Source: CAZDRI01 sp964508055 (lineage in GTDB: Bacteria > Pseudomonadota > Gammaproteobacteria > PS1 > Pseudothioglobaceae). Taken from it: a stretch of 64,000 bases of DNA. Of this stretch, positions 1-8,118 are shown in pieces (position 1 is the first letter of the stretch; each line of letters opens with the position of its first letter). The DNA lies in the NCBI GenBank assembly GCA_964508055.1, contig CAZDRI010000002.1, positions 20,682-84,681 of the forward strand. The letters are read 5' to 3'. The notes beneath the pieces were generated by a model. It searched no databases. It was not told the DNA's origin and was given only the letters and a program-made list of their open reading frames with translations. A program made the translations under genes and the position numbers.

Positions 1-489
1 TAAAAATTCAGTCATAGTTAGGTTTATTTCCTTACCTTTCCAAATTATTTTCCAAGAATTTTTATTTAGTTCAACATCTTTATTCTTAATAATATTATCT
101 TTAGTATTTTTGTGATGAATAATAATATTGAAAATAGAATTTATTTTGGTAATAAAAAGTAAGAGGCTAATATCTTTAGTTAAATAATCCCAAGCACCTA
201 ATTTTAAAGCTGATATTCTGTCATATTCTTCGCTTAATGCTGTTAAAAAAATGATTGGGGCTTTTAATGATAATTTTCTTAATTCTTTACAAACTCTAAA
301 ACCACCATATTTTTCAGCACCTAACATAATATCTAATATTGCTAAATCCGGGATATTATTTTTAAAAGCTTCAATTGCTTCATCAGCATTGCTATATTCA
401 CTTACTTTATAGTTGTTTTTTTCAAGAACCTTTTTATAGTTTTCTCTTAAATTTTTTTCATCCTCTACCAATGCAATCTTAAATTTCAT
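1..489 (-). CDS. OmpR-family response regulator, partial at the left edge
   Basis: The open frame starts at an ATG at 489 and runs unbroken for 163 codons off the left edge, so the C-terminus is missing. Residues 1-120 read as a receiver domain: acidic pocket V-E-D-E at 8-11, phosphoacceptor D53 in LAILDIMLG, switch T83 in FLTA and K105 in DYLTK. The remaining 40 residues, ending in a T-M-T-E-F-L motif, match the start of an OmpR/PhoB winged-helix DNA-binding domain. It should therefore be a phosphorylation-controlled transcription factor. Its partner kinase would lie outside the window, if it is linked at all. The regulon cannot be told from the sequence. Confidence 0.88.
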   Translation of the reverse strand, partial: MKFKIALVEDEKNLRENYKKVLEKNNYKVSEYSNADEAIEAFKNNIPDLAILDIMLGAEKYGGFRVCKELRKLSLKAPIIFLTALSEEYDRISALKLGAWDYLTKDISLLLFITKINSIFNIIIHHKNTKDNIIKNKDVELNKNSWKIIWKGKEINLTMTEFL

Positions 490-809
490 CTTCAATATCC
501 ATTTATTTGTCAGAATATTTTATCATTTATGAATTCAGCTATCTTTATGTTAAGAGTATTATAGAGTCATAATAACTTAAAATCTTTATATAAATTTTGC
601 CCCTCTATCATTTTATCAACTCTAAAACCATATTCTTCCAAGTGTAAATTGAGTGTTTTTTATACTCAAAATCTGCTAGATTATTATAACGAGCTAACTA
701 TAGACACATATTTATACTATCAATATCAATTTTGCAATAGTGCTTTGTAATGTAATTGTAGAGCAACTTGCTACAAATTTAGTGTAAATTTTACCTTATT
801 ATGAAACTT

Positions 810-841
810 TACACCTTTGCAATAAATCTGTAAAAGGTGTA
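810..841. repeat. Inverted repeat TACACCTTT/AAAGGTGTA
   Basis: A perfect 9-bp inverted repeat (810-818 and 833-841) encloses a 14-base loop. No T-run follows on either strand, so it is not an obvious intrinsic terminator. It sits directly next to the palindromic repeat cluster and may be part of the same decayed element. Confidence 0.45.
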
Positions 842-844
842 CGA

Positions 845-935
845 GATGCTGAAATAAATTCAGCATGACATGAAATGCTTTGGTCACCCTAGACTTGTTT
901 CAGGGCAGTATGAGATAAGGGAGATGCTGAAATGT
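845..935. repeat. Interspersed palindromic repeat units (REP/MITE-like)
   Basis: The first unit has an 8-bp stem, ATGCTGAA at 846-853 pairing with TTCAGCAT at 859-866, followed by GACA. A second unit begins GTCACCCTAGACTTGTTTCA at 883 and continues to a repeated GAGATGCTGAAA at 921-932. These are the two halves of the familiar palindrome family of the form GTCAT-CTGA-TTGTTTCAG-ATCTC that is dispersed between genes in many proteobacteria. Here the halves are out of their usual order, suggesting two partial copies. No other copy was noticed in this window. Confidence 0.55.
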
Positions 936-969
936 TTAGTCTTTTTTAGATAGAGCATACAGCCCTTTT

Positions 970-2265
970 TTAAAATGTAAATGCTTTTAATAAACCTTCA
1001 GCCTTATGGTAAGTTTCTTTTAACTCTCTACTAGCCACAGAATCAAACACAATACCTGCACCAGTTCTAAACATCACTTTATTTTTTTCTTTCATAAATG
1101 AACGAATAAGAATATTAAAGTCCATATTGCCATTATTACTTATATAACCTAATGACCCAGTATAAAAATAGCGTGGAGTCTTTTCAAGCTCAGATATTAT
1201 TTCTATACTTCTAATTTTTGGACATCCTGTTATTGTGCCTCCTGGAAAAATTGCTGCGATAATATCTTTAATATTGCAATCTTTTTTTAGTTTACCTATG
1301 ATGTTAGAAACAATATGATGCACATAAGAGTAAGTCTCTAAAAACATTATTTCATCTGCTTTAACACTACCAAATTCGCATACTCTGCCTAAATCATTTC
1401 TTTCTAAATCAACTAACATTATGTGTTCGGCTTGCTCTTTATGATGATGTAATAATCTATTAATTAATTCTTTGTCTTTGTTACCTACTCCTCTAGGATG
1501 AGTTCCTGCAATTGGTCTAGTTTGAATACATCTTCCTTTAACATTGAAAAGTCTTTCAGGTGAAGATGAGATAATCTGAAAACCTTTATAATCAGCTAGT
1601 GCAGAAAATGGAGCTGGATTTGTTGAACGAAGTTTTTTATAAATATGCTGACAAGTTATATTATTATCCAATTCAACTTGCCACCATCTAGATATATTTG
1701 CTTGAAAAATGTCCCCTTCAACAATATAGTTTTTACATTTTTTAATCATATTTATAAATTTATTAGGGTCTTCTTCAGTTATATGGACTTTTATATCTAT
1801 TTCATTCACTTCCTGCATACTTGATATATCATTTAATATCTCATTGATACGATTATCATTGTCATCTTCATCAATGATATAAGATTGATTGTTGCTATGG
1901 TCTATTATTACAGCACTAGGAATTCTAACAGCATAGGCTTTAACTTTATCTCCTAAAGGCATTGTATTTAAAAGAACTGGTTCTATCTGCGCAGCACACT
2001 CGTAAGATAAATATACAAACCAGCCGCCACTGAAGGGAATGTTTGATTTTTTAGGTTCTTTTAAAATATTATTTTTCAAAACTGTTAAAAAATCAAAGTC
2101 TGCTAAATTATTTAATACTATTTCATCTTCTGGAAAAGCAAATAAAATACTATATGATTTATCAGTATTATTTTGACTTACACTTTCTAATAAAAAAGGA
2201 TACTTTTTACTATTGTGATTATGCAGATTTAGTAAATCAATTATTTTGATTACAGTTTTTTTCAC
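970..2265 (-). CDS. pabB: Aminodeoxychorismate synthase component I (chorismate-binding enzyme)
   Basis: This enzyme turns chorismate plus ammonia into 4-amino-4-deoxychorismate for folate synthesis. The 431 residues cover the N-terminal TrpE/PabB domain (roughly 1-150) and the chorismate-binding domain (165-430). Signatures include FQANIS near 187, SSSPERLF near 233, HIMLVDLERNDLG at 281 and GGTITGCPKIRSIE at 342. The GSLGYIS...MDFNILIRS tail is PabB-like rather than TrpE-like. However, the PIxGT motif is PIAGT (A253), whereas E. coli PabB has the catalytic Lys here. The start is a GTG overlapping the cpoB stop (GTGA), so the two are translationally coupled. The glutaminase partner PabA is not in the window. 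Anthranilate synthase is the alternative call. Confidence 0.8.
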   Translation of the reverse strand: MKKTVIKIIDLLNLHNHNSKKYPFLLESVSQNNTDKSYSILFAFPEDEIVLNNLADFDFLTVLKNNILKEPKKSNIPFSGGWFVYLSYECAAQIEPVLLNTMPLGDKVKAYAVRIPSAVIIDHSNNQSYIIDEDDNDNRINEILNDISSMQEVNEIDIKVHITEEDPNKFINMIKKCKNYIVEGDIFQANISRWWQVELDNNITCQHIYKKLRSTNPAPFSALADYKGFQIISSSPERLFNVKGRCIQTRPIAGTHPRGVGNKDKELINRLLHHHKEQAEHIMLVDLERNDLGRVCEFGSVKADEIMFLETYSYVHHIVSNIIGKLKKDCNIKDIIAAIFPGGTITGCPKIRSIEIISELEKTPRYFYTGSLGYISNNGNMDFNILIRSFMKEKNKVMFRTGAGIVFDSVASRELKETYHKAEGLLKAFTF

Positions 2266-2912
2266 CTAATTTTCTTAAGCTCTATTTTGGCATCTTGAGA
2301 TACTGGGTTTTGAGGATAATTTTTTACTATTCTCTCTAATATTGCTTTGGCATTATTATGGGCTTTAAGCTCTATTTGAGTTAAAGCTAATTTATACATG
2401 ATATTTGCCATTTTAGGATGCAAGGGATATTTTTCTTCTAACTTTAAATATTCCAATGCAGCTTTTGAATACTTTCCCTTTGCAAATAAAGCTTCAGCAA
2501 GCCAATATTGTGCGTTAATTATATTTTTTTCTTCAGGATATTTATTAATATAATCTTTCAATAAATCTATTGCCTTATCATAGCTGCCTAAAAGCAGTAA
2601 TTTTCTAGCATTTTTGTAGTGCTCTTGAGCTTTTTTATTGTTCTTTTCTTCTGTCTTTACTTGCTTTTTATCTACTTTAGTATTTTTGGTTTTTTGCTCA
2701 TTTATTAATAAAAATAATTTATTAATTCTTTTACTTTGCTCTTGTTGTTGTTTTTCTAAAACTTCTATTTTCCCTTGTAATTCCTTATTATTTTTAATTA
2801 GTTTTTTTATTTTTAAATGTAAATCTATAATACTTTGGATATTGGATTTAGTTTGATCAGCAAAAATATGCTGGTTAATTAAAACAAAAATAAATAAAAA
2901 TATTACTTTCAT
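2262..2912 (-). CDS. cpoB: Cell division coordinator CpoB (YbgF), Tol-Pal associated
   Basis: This periplasmic protein couples outer-membrane constriction by Tol-Pal to peptidoglycan synthesis. The 216 residues begin with a signal peptide (1-18, ending FADQ). They continue through a Lys/Gln-rich coiled coil at about 25-75 and a charged linker, then tandem TPR repeats from about 95 to the end (KNARKLLLLGSYDKAIDLL, AQYWLAEALFAKGKYSKAAL). The layout is that of YbgF, which trimerises through the coiled coil and binds TolA through the TPRs. It lies just downstream of pal and overlaps pabB, as the last envelope gene of the tolB-pal-cpoB run. TolQ, TolR and TolA are not in this window. Confidence 0.88.
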   Translation of the reverse strand: MKVIFLFIFVLINQHIFADQTKSNIQSIIDLHLKIKKLIKNNKELQGKIEVLEKQQQEQSKRINKLFLLINEQKTKNTKVDKKQVKTEEKNNKKAQEHYKNARKLLLLGSYDKAIDLLKDYINKYPEEKNIINAQYWLAEALFAKGKYSKAALEYLKLEEKYPLHPKMANIMYKLALTQIELKAHNNAKAILERIVKNYPQNPVSQDAKIELKKIR

Positions 2913-2953
2913 ACTTATAAGTAATTAATTCAAAACTATAAAATTATTATTTA

Positions 2954-3592
2954 TTAGTGGTAAATAAACTCAACCCTTCTATTTTTTTTCCAAGCTGCTT
3001 CATTATGATTTTTATCAACTGGCTTTTCCTCACCATAACTAACAACACTTACCCCTTTTATAGTATATAAATTTAATATCTCTTTTACAGATAAACCTCT
3101 ATTTTCTCCTAAAGCAAGATTATATTCTCTAGAACCTCTTTCATCAGCATGTCCTTCTAAGCGAATATTAAATGTAGGGTTTGCTTGCAGAAAATTAGCA
3201 TGTTTTTTAATTTCTTCTAAAGATTTTTCTGTTATCTCAGTGCTATCAAAATCAAAGTAAACAGTAAATGCTACATTTTTATTTTTTAGTTTTTGCACTT
3301 TTTCACTAATTTCTTTTGTGCGTAAGATTTTTTCTTTTTCTGCACTAGTTATTATAGTTGATTCTTTAAATGAAAGATCTGTTACATCATCACCTGCAGC
3401 AATACCAGCATCAATCACAGCAACAGAAGTCTGGACATCATTATCTCCGCCTTCACTTGAATGACTTGCTTTACTAGATTGTTTAGTCTTTTTCCCATCT
3501 TCAACTGCATAACTGCCCGTGTTCTTACTAGTCATCCCGCCTCCACATGCTGTTAATATTGTTAATGAAATTAAAATTAAATATTTGTGCAT
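2954..3592 (-). CDS. pal: Peptidoglycan-associated lipoprotein Pal
   Basis: Pal is an outer-membrane lipoprotein that binds peptidoglycan and TolB. The start is fixed by a perfect AAGGAGG a few bases upstream. A lipoprotein signal ends in LTAC (Cys16), followed by a Ser/Lys/Gly-rich linker to about residue 95. The OmpA-like domain then spans roughly 105-212, with VYFDFDSTEI, the GHADERGSREYNLALGENR signature and the terminal RRVEF. At 212 residues it is about 40 longer than E. coli Pal, mostly in the linker. It lies between tolB and cpoB in the expected order. Confidence 0.95.
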   Translation of the reverse strand: MHKYLILISLTILTACGGGMTSKNTGSYAVEDGKKTKQSSKASHSSEGGDNDVQTSVAVIDAGIAAGDDVTDLSFKESTIITSAEKEKILRTKEISEKVQKLKNKNVAFTVYFDFDSTEITEKSLEEIKKHANFLQANPTFNIRLEGHADERGSREYNLALGENRGLSVKEILNLYTIKGVSVVSYGEEKPVDKNHNEAAWKKNRRVEFIYH

Positions 3593-3619
3593 TATTTACC
3601 TCCTTAAATAAAAATCAAA

Positions 3620-4918
3620 CTAAAAAGATGACCAGGTTGGCTCTCTTACCTCCCCAAGTGTGCTCATTAATCTGTGCGACCTTCTTCCATCTATTGAAAT
3701 AACAGATAATATACCCTTATTTCCTTGATTAGTTGCGTATATTATCATACTACTGTTTGGAGCAAAATATGGAGATTCATCTAAAGTGTTACTGCTCATA
3801 ATAGATAAAGTGTTATTCTCCAAATCTATCAAACCAATACGATAAGCTGAAAATTGTCTATGAACTAGAGCTATATATTTGCCGTTAGGAGAATAAACCG
3901 GCTTAGCATTATAATTTCCAGTATAAGTTAATCTCTCAGCCTTGCCACCAGATATATCTATAGTATAAATATTAGGCTTACCAGAACGATTGGAAGTAAA
4001 TATTATTTTTTTAGAATCTGGTGAGAAATTAGATTCTGTATCTATATCTTCATGAGTAGTTAATCGTCTTAATTTTTTAGTTGATAAATCATAAATATAT
4101 ATATCTTTATTACCATCTTTTGATAATGTAAGAGCCATTAGTTTACCATCAGGAGACCAGGCAGGGGCTGATGCTATGCCATCAAATTTAGGAAGTTTTT
4201 CTCTTTTTCTTCTAACCCAAACATATTTTATAAAAACCTCAGAATGTCCATTTTCAAATGAAACATAAGCCAATTTCGTTCCATCAGGAGACCATGTGGG
4301 AGATAATATTGGTTCTTTTGACACTAATACTATTTGAGGATTTTGAGCGTCAGAATCAGCCACTTCTAAACTATATTTTCTTTCTCCTTTTGAATTTTCT
4401 TTGACAGTTATATAAGCAATATGAGTATCAAAAGCCCCTTTCTCATCTAATAATTCTCTATAAACAATATCGCTTATTTTATGGGCCATTTTTCTTAATG
4501 ACTGTTTTCTTACTATCCATGATTTTCCATAAACTTGCCTCTTAGTGTATGTTTCAAACAATCTAAATGTAACTTTATAATTACCTTTGCTAGCATTTTC
4601 AATACTACCAATTACTAAAGCTTCAATTTTATTAGAAGTCCATTTTTTATAATTTATTCTATTAACATCTTCCTTTGCAGATAGTATAAATCTATTTGCA
4701 AAAGCTCTAAAACGACCACTACGATTTAAATCATCTCTAATAATTCTTGCAATATCTTCATCTAACTCAAAATCACCCTTTATGTTAAAAGGTAAAACTG
4801 CTATCGGTAATGCATTTATATCAGATTTAATTACCTTAACTTCCAAAACAGCAAAAGAAAAATTTGAAAATAAAAATATTGAAAATATAAATAAATGTCT
4901 AAAATTCATAAAAATCAT
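3620..4918 (-). CDS. tolB: Tol-Pal system translocation protein TolB
   Basis: TolB is the periplasmic Tol-Pal component that shuttles between Pal and TolA. Of the 432 residues, 1-26 are a signal peptide, about 27-160 form the N-terminal alpha/beta domain, and about 195-430 are a six-bladed beta-propeller. The propeller's repeats carry W-S-P-D-G or similar turns (SPTWSPDGTKLAYV, SAPAWSPDGKLMAL, SNFSPDSKKIIF, KPVYSPNGKYIAL). The first ATG overlaps the iscX stop by 4 bases. An internal Met at residue 4 is possible but has no better ribosome site. iscX sits upstream and pal downstream. Confidence 0.95.
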   Translation of the reverse strand: MIFMNFRHLFIFSIFLFSNFSFAVLEVKVIKSDINALPIAVLPFNIKGDFELDEDIARIIRDDLNRSGRFRAFANRFILSAKEDVNRINYKKWTSNKIEALVIGSIENASKGNYKVTFRLFETYTKRQVYGKSWIVRKQSLRKMAHKISDIVYRELLDEKGAFDTHIAYITVKENSKGERKYSLEVADSDAQNPQIVLVSKEPILSPTWSPDGTKLAYVSFENGHSEVFIKYVWVRRKREKLPKFDGIASAPAWSPDGKLMALTLSKDGNKDIYIYDLSTKKLRRLTTHEDIDTESNFSPDSKKIIFTSNRSGKPNIYTIDISGGKAERLTYTGNYNAKPVYSPNGKYIALVHRQFSAYRIGLIDLENNTLSIMSSNTLDESPYFAPNSSMIIYATNQGNKGILSVISIDGRRSHRLMSTLGEVREPTWSSF

Positions 4919-5121
4919 TCTCTTTCTTTAATCCAGTTCATCTGAATTGCTTCTAATATTTTTTCATTAGAACTACTAGGATTGTCTATAAAACCGTCTA
5001 ATTCACATACCCATTTATGTAAATCTGTAAATCTAATTAATTTCGGGTCAATATTTGGATGTTTTTCATCTAATTCTATAGCAATATCTAATGAATCTGT
5101 CCATTTTAATCCGTTTGTCAT
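4915..5121 (-). CDS. iscX: IscX (YfhJ) iron-binding Fe-S assembly adaptor
   Basis: This is a 68-residue acidic protein. L-K-W-T-D-S near the N-terminus, the P-x-x-D-P-K-x-I-R-F-T-D-L-H-x-W core and the SNEKILEAIQMNW C-terminus match E. coli IscX almost residue for residue. IscX binds iron and IscS and modulates cysteine desulfurase activity in Fe-S cluster assembly. An AAGGATGAG ribosome site precedes the ATG. It is normally the last gene of the isc operon. Here it lies alone between spoT and tolB, about 28 kb from iscS, and overlaps the tolB start. Confidence 0.9.
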   Translation of the reverse strand: MTNGLKWTDSLDIAIELDEKHPNIDPKLIRFTDLHKWVCELDGFIDNPSSSNEKILEAIQMNWIKERE

Positions 5122-5133
5122 AAACTCATCCTT

Positions 5134-7224
5134 CTATTTTCTTTGAACTGATTTAAAAAACTCTAAGCTTTCCAATTCTCTAAAAACCTCATGTAATTCC
5201 TTTCTTCCAGTTACCATAATTACAATATCTATATACTTTATTGTTCTATCTTTTTCTCTAACTGTTAAATTTTCAATTGCTATATCCATTTGCGATATTT
5301 TACTTGCAACCTCAGCTAAAATGCTTCTATGGTTTTTAACTTCAATAGAAATAAAAGCATGATATTTATTTTTAATATTATCACCCCAACCTAAATCAAT
5401 TAATGATTTTCTACTTTTTATACTCAAAATATTATTGCAAGAACTTCTATGTACAACTAGCCCTTTATTTTTGCTTATCACTCCAACAACTTTATCACCA
5501 GGTATAGGGTAACAACAATGGGCAAAATTTGTTACCATTTCTTTTTTACCTTTTATAGTAATGCCTTTTTGTTTGCCAAAAATTATTTTATTTAAAAAAA
5601 CTTTCACAATTATTGGTAACAGTAACTCTCCTAAGGCGATTTTTTTAAATACCTCTTCCTTATTATTATAATTTAACTGATTTAAATAATTTCTCCATTT
5701 AAATCTGTTTATTTTTTCTAACTCTATTTTTTCACTTCTTAATGCTATCTCTAGCATGCGTTTACCTAATGATATTAATTCATCTTGTGATTTATTTTTT
5801 AACTCTGCTTTAATAGCTGTTCTTGCCTTACTAGTAGTTGCTAATTGTAGCCAGTTTGGATGTGGTTCAACATATTCTTTGGTTATTACTTCTATAGTTT
5901 GTCCATTTCTGAGTTTAAAATCAAAAGAAACTGATTTTTGGTCAACTCTAATTTTAAAACAATGATTACCTATTTCAGTGTGAACAGCATAAGCAAAATC
6001 TAGTGCAGTTGCCTTAAATGGTAATTGTATTATTTTTCCTTTTGGAGTAAACACTAAAACCTCATCAGGGAACAAATCAACTTTTACTTCTTTTAAAAAT
6101 TCAACTGAAGTGTCCGTGTTTTTTTGTAATTCTAACAATGAATTTAGCCATTGACTAGCAATGTTTTCGTTTTTTGAGCTATGCTTGTATTGGGCATGTG
6201 CTGCTATGCCATGTTCTGCCACATTATCCATCTTATGGGTTCTAATTTGCACTTCAATTTTCATATGTTGAGGACCTAACAAAATTGTATGCAATGATTG
6301 ATAGCCATTTGATTTTGGCAATGCAATATAATCTTTAAATTTACCTGGCATAGGTTTATAAAGGTTATGTAAAGTACCTAAAACTAAATAACAATCTGCA
6401 ACATTTTTTACAATAATTCTAAAACCACATATATCTAAAATTTCATTAAACTTTAATTTTTGTTGTTTCATCTTTTGGAACAGACTATAGGTTTTCTTCA
6501 TCCTTCCAACTACTATCGCCTCAAAATTTTCTTCCTTTATTCTTTTCTCAATATTATTTTTTGTTTGTTTAATTAATTTACTATGATTACCTGCATTCTT
6601 TTTTAAAGTGTTTTTAAAAACCTTATAGCGTTTAGGATGTAATATTGCAAAAGACAGCTCTTCTAATTCTTCTCTAACAGAATTCAATCCTAATCTTCTA
6701 GCAACAGGAGCATGAATACCCAAAGTTTCTTTTGCAATTTTTACTTGTTTTTCTCTAGGCATAAAGCTTAGAGTTCTTATATTATGCAGTCTATCAGCAA
6801 GTTTAATTAAAATAACTCTAATATCTTTATTCATTGCTAAAAATAACTTGCGAAAATTTTCAGCTTGCTTTTCAACTTGAGAGTTAAATCTTAGATTTTT
6901 TAACTTACTTACCCCCTCTACTATTAGTCCAATTTGACTGCCAAATTCTTTATCAACCTCTTGTTTTGATATTATAGTGTCTTCTATGCAGTCATGTAAT
7001 ATTGCAGCTATAATGCAATAGTGATCTAATTTTAATTTTGCTAAAATCATTGCTACTTCTAAAGGATGAAATATATAAGCTTCTCCAGAGCGCCTAATTT
7101 GCCCATCATGAGCTTCAGCAGCAAATAAATACGCTCTATAAACCTTAGATACTTGTTCCTCACTAAGATAACTTTTAATTTCACTCAGCAAATCACTAAT
7201 TAAAATTCTTCTTTTTATTAACAT
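5134..7224 (-). CDS. spoT: Bifunctional (p)ppGpp synthetase/hydrolase, RelA/SpoT family
   Basis: This cytoplasmic stringent-response enzyme makes and degrades (p)ppGpp. The 696 residues contain the domains in order. The HD hydrolase comes first (FHPLE at 52, HDCIEDT at 77-83, intact). The synthetase domain (about 235-395) has GFRII, SNGYQSLHT and EVQIRT. It also has K-F-K-D, the RxKD-type motif of bifunctional SpoT/Rel enzymes. A TGS domain follows (DEVLVFTPKGKI), then a Cys/His-rich region (HCCYPIPGD) and a C-terminal ACT domain near 620-690. Both active sites look complete. It leads the run spoT-iscX-tolB-pal-cpoB-pabB. Confidence 0.93.
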   Translation of the reverse strand: MLIKRRILISDLLSEIKSYLSEEQVSKVYRAYLFAAEAHDGQIRRSGEAYIFHPLEVAMILAKLKLDHYCIIAAILHDCIEDTIISKQEVDKEFGSQIGLIVEGVSKLKNLRFNSQVEKQAENFRKLFLAMNKDIRVILIKLADRLHNIRTLSFMPREKQVKIAKETLGIHAPVARRLGLNSVREELEELSFAILHPKRYKVFKNTLKKNAGNHSKLIKQTKNNIEKRIKEENFEAIVVGRMKKTYSLFQKMKQQKLKFNEILDICGFRIIVKNVADCYLVLGTLHNLYKPMPGKFKDYIALPKSNGYQSLHTILLGPQHMKIEVQIRTHKMDNVAEHGIAAHAQYKHSSKNENIASQWLNSLLELQKNTDTSVEFLKEVKVDLFPDEVLVFTPKGKIIQLPFKATALDFAYAVHTEIGNHCFKIRVDQKSVSFDFKLRNGQTIEVITKEYVEPHPNWLQLATTSKARTAIKAELKNKSQDELISLGKRMLEIALRSEKIELEKINRFKWRNYLNQLNYNNKEEVFKKIALGELLLPIIVKVFLNKIIFGKQKGITIKGKKEMVTNFAHCCYPIPGDKVVGVISKNKGLVVHRSSCNNILSIKSRKSLIDLGWGDNIKNKYHAFISIEVKNHRSILAEVASKISQMDIAIENLTVREKDRTIKYIDIVIMVTGRKELHEVFRELESLEFFKSVQRK

Positions 7225-7356
7225 TATTTTTCAATATATTAAATACAATTAAAATTATAAAGCAAAATAACATATTTTAAATTTTTGTTAAATAATAAAA
7301 TAAGGTATTTGTTAAAAGAGGTATAATTCTGCAGAATATTTAAACTTTAGTAAGAA

Positions 7357-8118
7357 ATGATAAATTCAAAATTAATTATTGCACTATTATCTATTCTTTT
7401 AATAATAAACTGCGGTGGTTCTAACAATAAAAAAGAGACTATAGTTAAAGGTTGGTCTCCTAAAGTGTATTTTGAAAATGCAAAAGAAGAAATAAAAAAA
7501 GGTTCTTATGAAGAAGCAATTAAGCTATTTGAAGAACTTCAAGCAATATATCCAAGTAGTAAATATTCATTACAAGCAAAGTTAGAAATAGCTTACGCAT
7601 TATTAAAATATGAAGAATATGATAAAGCTATTAAACAGCTAAATCACTACATAAAAATATATCCAAACAACATTGCAACCCCTTATGCATATTATTTAAG
7701 AGGTGTTATTATGCAAACAAAAAGTGCATCATTTTTAGATGAATATGTTACTGACAGCGCACAAAGGGATATTAAAAGTGTTAGAGCAGCACTTGAGTAT
7801 TACATTGCTTTAATTAAAAAATTCCCTAATAACAAATACTCAGATGAAGCTAAAAACAAGCTAATAATTTTAAGAAATATACTTGCGCGTCACGAATTAT
7901 ATGTTGCTAGATTTTATTCTGAAAAAAAAGCTTATTTAGCTGCAATTAATAGAGCAAAATACATAATTGAGCATTATCCAAAAACTCCATCTATTCCTGC
8001 TGCATTAACTATATTAGAGCGTAATTATGAAATTATTGGAGCTGATGAATTAGCTGATGGAGCAAAAAGAGTTTTAAAAACTAACTACCCTAATTATGTG
8101 CCTCATTTTGATAAATGA
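7357..8118 (+). CDS. bamD: Outer membrane assembly lipoprotein BamD
   Basis: BamD is the essential lipoprotein of the beta-barrel assembly machine. Of its 253 residues, the first 19 are a lipoprotein signal with acceptor Cys19 (LLIINCGG; Asn at -1 is unusual but tolerated). TPR-like helical hairpins fill the rest (YFENAKEEIKKGSYEEAIKLFEELQAIYP, KLEIAYALLKYEEYDKAIKQLNHYIKIYP, RHELYVARFYSEKKAYLAAINRAKYIIEHYP). The HELYVA-FY segment is the BamD hallmark. It is divergent from spoT and overlaps the next gene by 4 bases (ATGA). Confidence 0.93.
   Translation: MINSKLIIALLSILLIINCGGSNNKKETIVKGWSPKVYFENAKEEIKKGSYEEAIKLFEELQAIYPSSKYSLQAKLEIAYALLKYEEYDKAIKQLNHYIKIYPNNIATPYAYYLRGVIMQTKSASFLDEYVTDSAQRDIKSVRAALEYYIALIKKFPNNKYSDEAKNKLIILRNILARHELYVARFYSEKKAYLAAINRAKYIIEHYPKTPSIPAALTILERNYEIIGADELADGAKRVLKTNYPNYVPHFDK

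Larger units (their letters stand above)
490..969. other. Intergenic region with decayed or repetitive DNA
   Basis: No gene is visible in these 480 bases. It separates the divergently arranged upstream end of the response regulator from the 3' end of pabB. It contains a 9-bp inverted repeat at 810-841 and the palindromic repeat units at 845-935, listed separately. A short minus-strand frame of about 29 codons (660-571) is open but matches nothing I recognise. Confidence 0.5.

Noticed and set aside
571..660. A 29-codon minus-strand frame that looks protein-like (ends EGQNLYKDFKLL)
   Set aside because: No family recognised, no start codon with a ribosome site, and the length is compatible with chance.
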